DNA from: Candidatus Hydrogenedentota bacterium | Lineage (GTDB): Bacteria > Hydrogenedentota > Hydrogenedentia > Hydrogenedentales > CAITNO01 | Direction: 5' to 3' | DNA length: 6,475 nt | Assembly: GCA_007118765.1 (NCBI GenBank) | Contig: SKQZ01000161.1 | Span: 1 to 6,475 of the forward strand | Shown: positions 5,111 to 6,475 of the stretch, in pieces | Layout: each line of letters starts with the position of its first letter | Position numbering within the stretch: position 1 is the stretch's first letter | Program-made: the position numbers and the translations under genes | The notes under the pieces: generated by a model | What the model was told of the DNA's origin: nothing | The model's input: only the letters and a program-made list of their open reading frames with translations | Databases searched by the model: none

Positions 5111-6475
5111 TCATTGTTCGGGGCCTGGTAGTGGCGGCAGGCCGAGTTCTTTTAGAAACGCGTTGTGCTTTGCCGTTGATTCACGAATTTTCTTCTCGAT
5201 TTCGACCAACTCCTTATGCGTAGCGGACAGGTCGATCTCCGGTTCCGGTTCCGCCGTGCTGACGTACCGCGAGATGTTCAGGTTGTAGTCGTTCTCTTCG
5301 ATCTCCTCCATCTCGACCCGCCGGGAATAGCGCTCTTCTTCCTTTCGGTGCTGGTAGGTGTCGATGATCTTCTCGATATGATCGGGATTAAGCCAGTTCT
5401 GCCGCTTGCCCTTCTCGAAGTGCTCGGCGGCGTTGATGAACAGCACGTCATCCGGCTTCTTGCACTTCTTGAGCACGAGGATGCAGACCGGAATACCCGT
5501 CGAGTAGAACAGATTCGCCGGCAGTCCGATCACCGTGTCGATATGCCCGTCGTCGAGCAGTTTTTGCCGAATCGCCTGTTCTTTCCCTCCGCGAAACAGC
5601 ACGCCGTGGGGCAGGATAATCGCCATTACGCCCTCTTCTTTGAGGTAGTGGAAGCCGTGCAGCAGAAAGGCGAAGTCGGCCGCGCTCTTCGGCGCCAGGC
5701 CGTGGTTCTTGAAGCGCATGTCTTCGCCGAGGGCCTCGGTGGGGTCCCAGCGGTAGCTGAAGGGCGGGTTGGCGACTACCGCGTCGAACGTCGGCTTCTT
5801 GGCCGGGTTCTGCTCGCGGAGCATGTCCCAGTCGTTGGTCAGCGTGTCGCCGTGGTAAATCTCGAACTCCGAATCCTTCATCCCGTGCAGTAGCATGTTC
5901 ATGCGGCAGAGGTTGTAGGTCGTGATATTCTTCTCCTGGCCGTAGACCATGCCCACGCTTCCCCCGGCATCGACCACCCGGTGGCGGACATTCAGCAACA
6001 GCGACCCCGACCCGCAGGCAAAGTCCAGCACGCTTGCCAGCTTCTTCCGGGGGCCGGTCTCAGGGGCCTGGCCATCGAGGGTGACGATGGCGGACAGGAT
6101 GTCGCTGATGCGCTGGGGTGTGTAGAACTCGCCCGCTTTCTTGCCCGACCCGGCGGCGAACTGGCCGATGAGGTACTCGTAGGCGTCGCCCAGCGTGTCC
6201 GCGTCCGTCGAAAACGTGGCCAGCCCCTCGGCGATCTTCTGGATGATCGTGCAGAGTTTTGCGTTGCGGGTCTGGTAGGTCTTGCCCAGCTTATCCGAGC
6301 CGAGGTTGATCTCCGAGAACAGCCCCGAGAAGGTGCTTTCAAACGATTCGTTCTCAATGTATGAGAACCCTGCCTGCAGCGTGTTGAGCAGATCATCGTC
6401 CTGGGTCCGGGCCAGGTGCGCAATATTCGCCCACAGATGTTTCGGCTGGATGACGTAGTGGGACTTGAGGCGCAT
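5111..6475 (-). CDS. hsdM: Type I restriction-modification DNA adenine methyltransferase subunit HsdM (5' end beyond window)
   Basis: The visible 454 residues cover the end of the N-terminal helical domain and the whole catalytic domain of a type I N6-adenine methyltransferase. Numbered from the right edge: GEFYTP at 115-120, the SAM-binding motif DFACGSGSLLL at 151-161, GQEKNITTYNLCRMNMLLHG around 179-198, the catalytic NPPF at 236-239, and the C-terminal NDYNLNISRYV at 395-405. These are followed by a charged helix (about 418-446) of the kind that contacts HsdS. HsdM proteins are usually about 500-540 residues, and the visible N-terminus (HYVIQPKHLWANIA) matches an internal family segment (compare GYFIYPSQLFCNVA in EcoR124I HsdM), so the ATG at the very edge is probably internal and the true start lies outside. 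HsdM works with HsdS for target recognition and HsdR for cleavage; neither is visible here. The gene ends at TGA 5111-5113 and is followed by rpmB rather than hsdS. Confidence 0.95.
   Translation of the reverse strand: MRLKSHYVIQPKHLWANIAHLARTQDDDLLNTLQAGFSYIENESFESTFSGLFSEINLGSDKLGKTYQTRNAKLCTIIQKIAEGLATFSTDADTLGDAYEYLIGQFAAGSGKKAGEFYTPQRISDILSAIVTLDGQAPETGPRKKLASVLDFACGSGSLLLNVRHRVVDAGGSVGMVYGQEKNITTYNLCRMNMLLHGMKDSEFEIYHGDTLTNDWDMLREQNPAKKPTFDAVVANPPFSYRWDPTEALGEDMRFKNHGLAPKSAADFAFLLHGFHYLKEEGVMAIILPHGVLFRGGKEQAIRQKLLDDGHIDTVIGLPANLFYSTGIPVCILVLKKCKKPDDVLFINAAEHFEKGKRQNWLNPDHIEKIIDTYQHRKEEERYSRRVEMEEIEENDYNLNISRYVSTAEPEPEIDLSATHKELVEIEKKIRESTAKHNAFLKELGLPPLPGPEQ

Noticed and set aside
4539..5223. 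Plus-strand frames opposite rpmB
   Set aside because: They run antisense to a certain ribosomal protein gene and its promoter, and have no domain.
5216..5893. Plus-strand open frame of 225 codons opposite hsdM
   Set aside because: It lies antisense to the catalytic HsdM domain; its Val/Leu/Arg-rich product is the typical reverse-strand shadow of a GC-rich gene.
6473..6475. ATG at the right edge as the true hsdM start
   Set aside because: The residues that follow match an internal segment of HsdM proteins, and about 80-100 N-terminal residues of the family would be missing, so the start probably lies outside the window.

Overview
All genes that can be supported in this window lie on the minus strand, so the window reads naturally from its right edge to its left edge. 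In that order it holds: the 3' portion of a type I restriction-modification methyltransferase gene (hsdM, cut by the right edge); a short gap of about 215 bp carrying a promoter and a hairpin leader; rpmB (ribosomal protein L28); an intrinsic terminator; an RlmD/TrmA-family RNA 5-methyluridine methyltransferase; a LOG-family (TIGR00730-type) nucleotide phosphoribohydrolase; and a large membrane protein with a fused spermidine-synthase-like domain and a C-terminal TPR-like region, which runs off the left edge.

The DNA is GC-rich with dense gene packing, and most starts have clear purine-rich Shine-Dalgarno sites 5-6 nt upstream, so this is a bacterial chromosome. L28 is of about 90 residues, lacks the zinc-type Cys pairs, and has the style I associate with the PVC group (Verrucomicrobiota, Kiritimatiellota, Lentisphaerota). 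Together with the fused MFS/spermidine synthase this makes a PVC-type bacterium my best guess, but that is a weak inference from memory of families and not a phylogeny.

The three genes after rpmB look like one transcription unit. The methyltransferase and the LOG gene overlap through an ATGTGA junction, and the fused synthase starts about 31 bp after the LOG stop. The only clear promoter is the extended -10 promoter before rpmB. An intrinsic terminator sits between rpmB and the methyltransferase, and its U-tract directly abuts the methyltransferase Shine-Dalgarno. Expression of the three distal genes therefore probably depends on read-through, or on a promoter I cannot see. A link through translation and RNA metabolism (L28, RNA methylation, nucleotide/cytokinin-like chemistry, polyamine-like chemistry) can be imagined but is not shown by the sequence.

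The hsdM end is the one accessory element. No specificity subunit gene (hsdS) follows it; a core ribosomal gene does, so the right part of the window probably contains one edge of a restriction-modification locus. I did not find a CRISPR array, tRNA, insertion sequence or an evidently new system. The most useful observations are the terminator/Shine-Dalgarno arrangement, the rpmB leader hairpin, the shifted iron-sulfur cysteine pattern in the methyltransferase, and the tandemly duplicated membrane half with altered active-site residues in the fused synthase.
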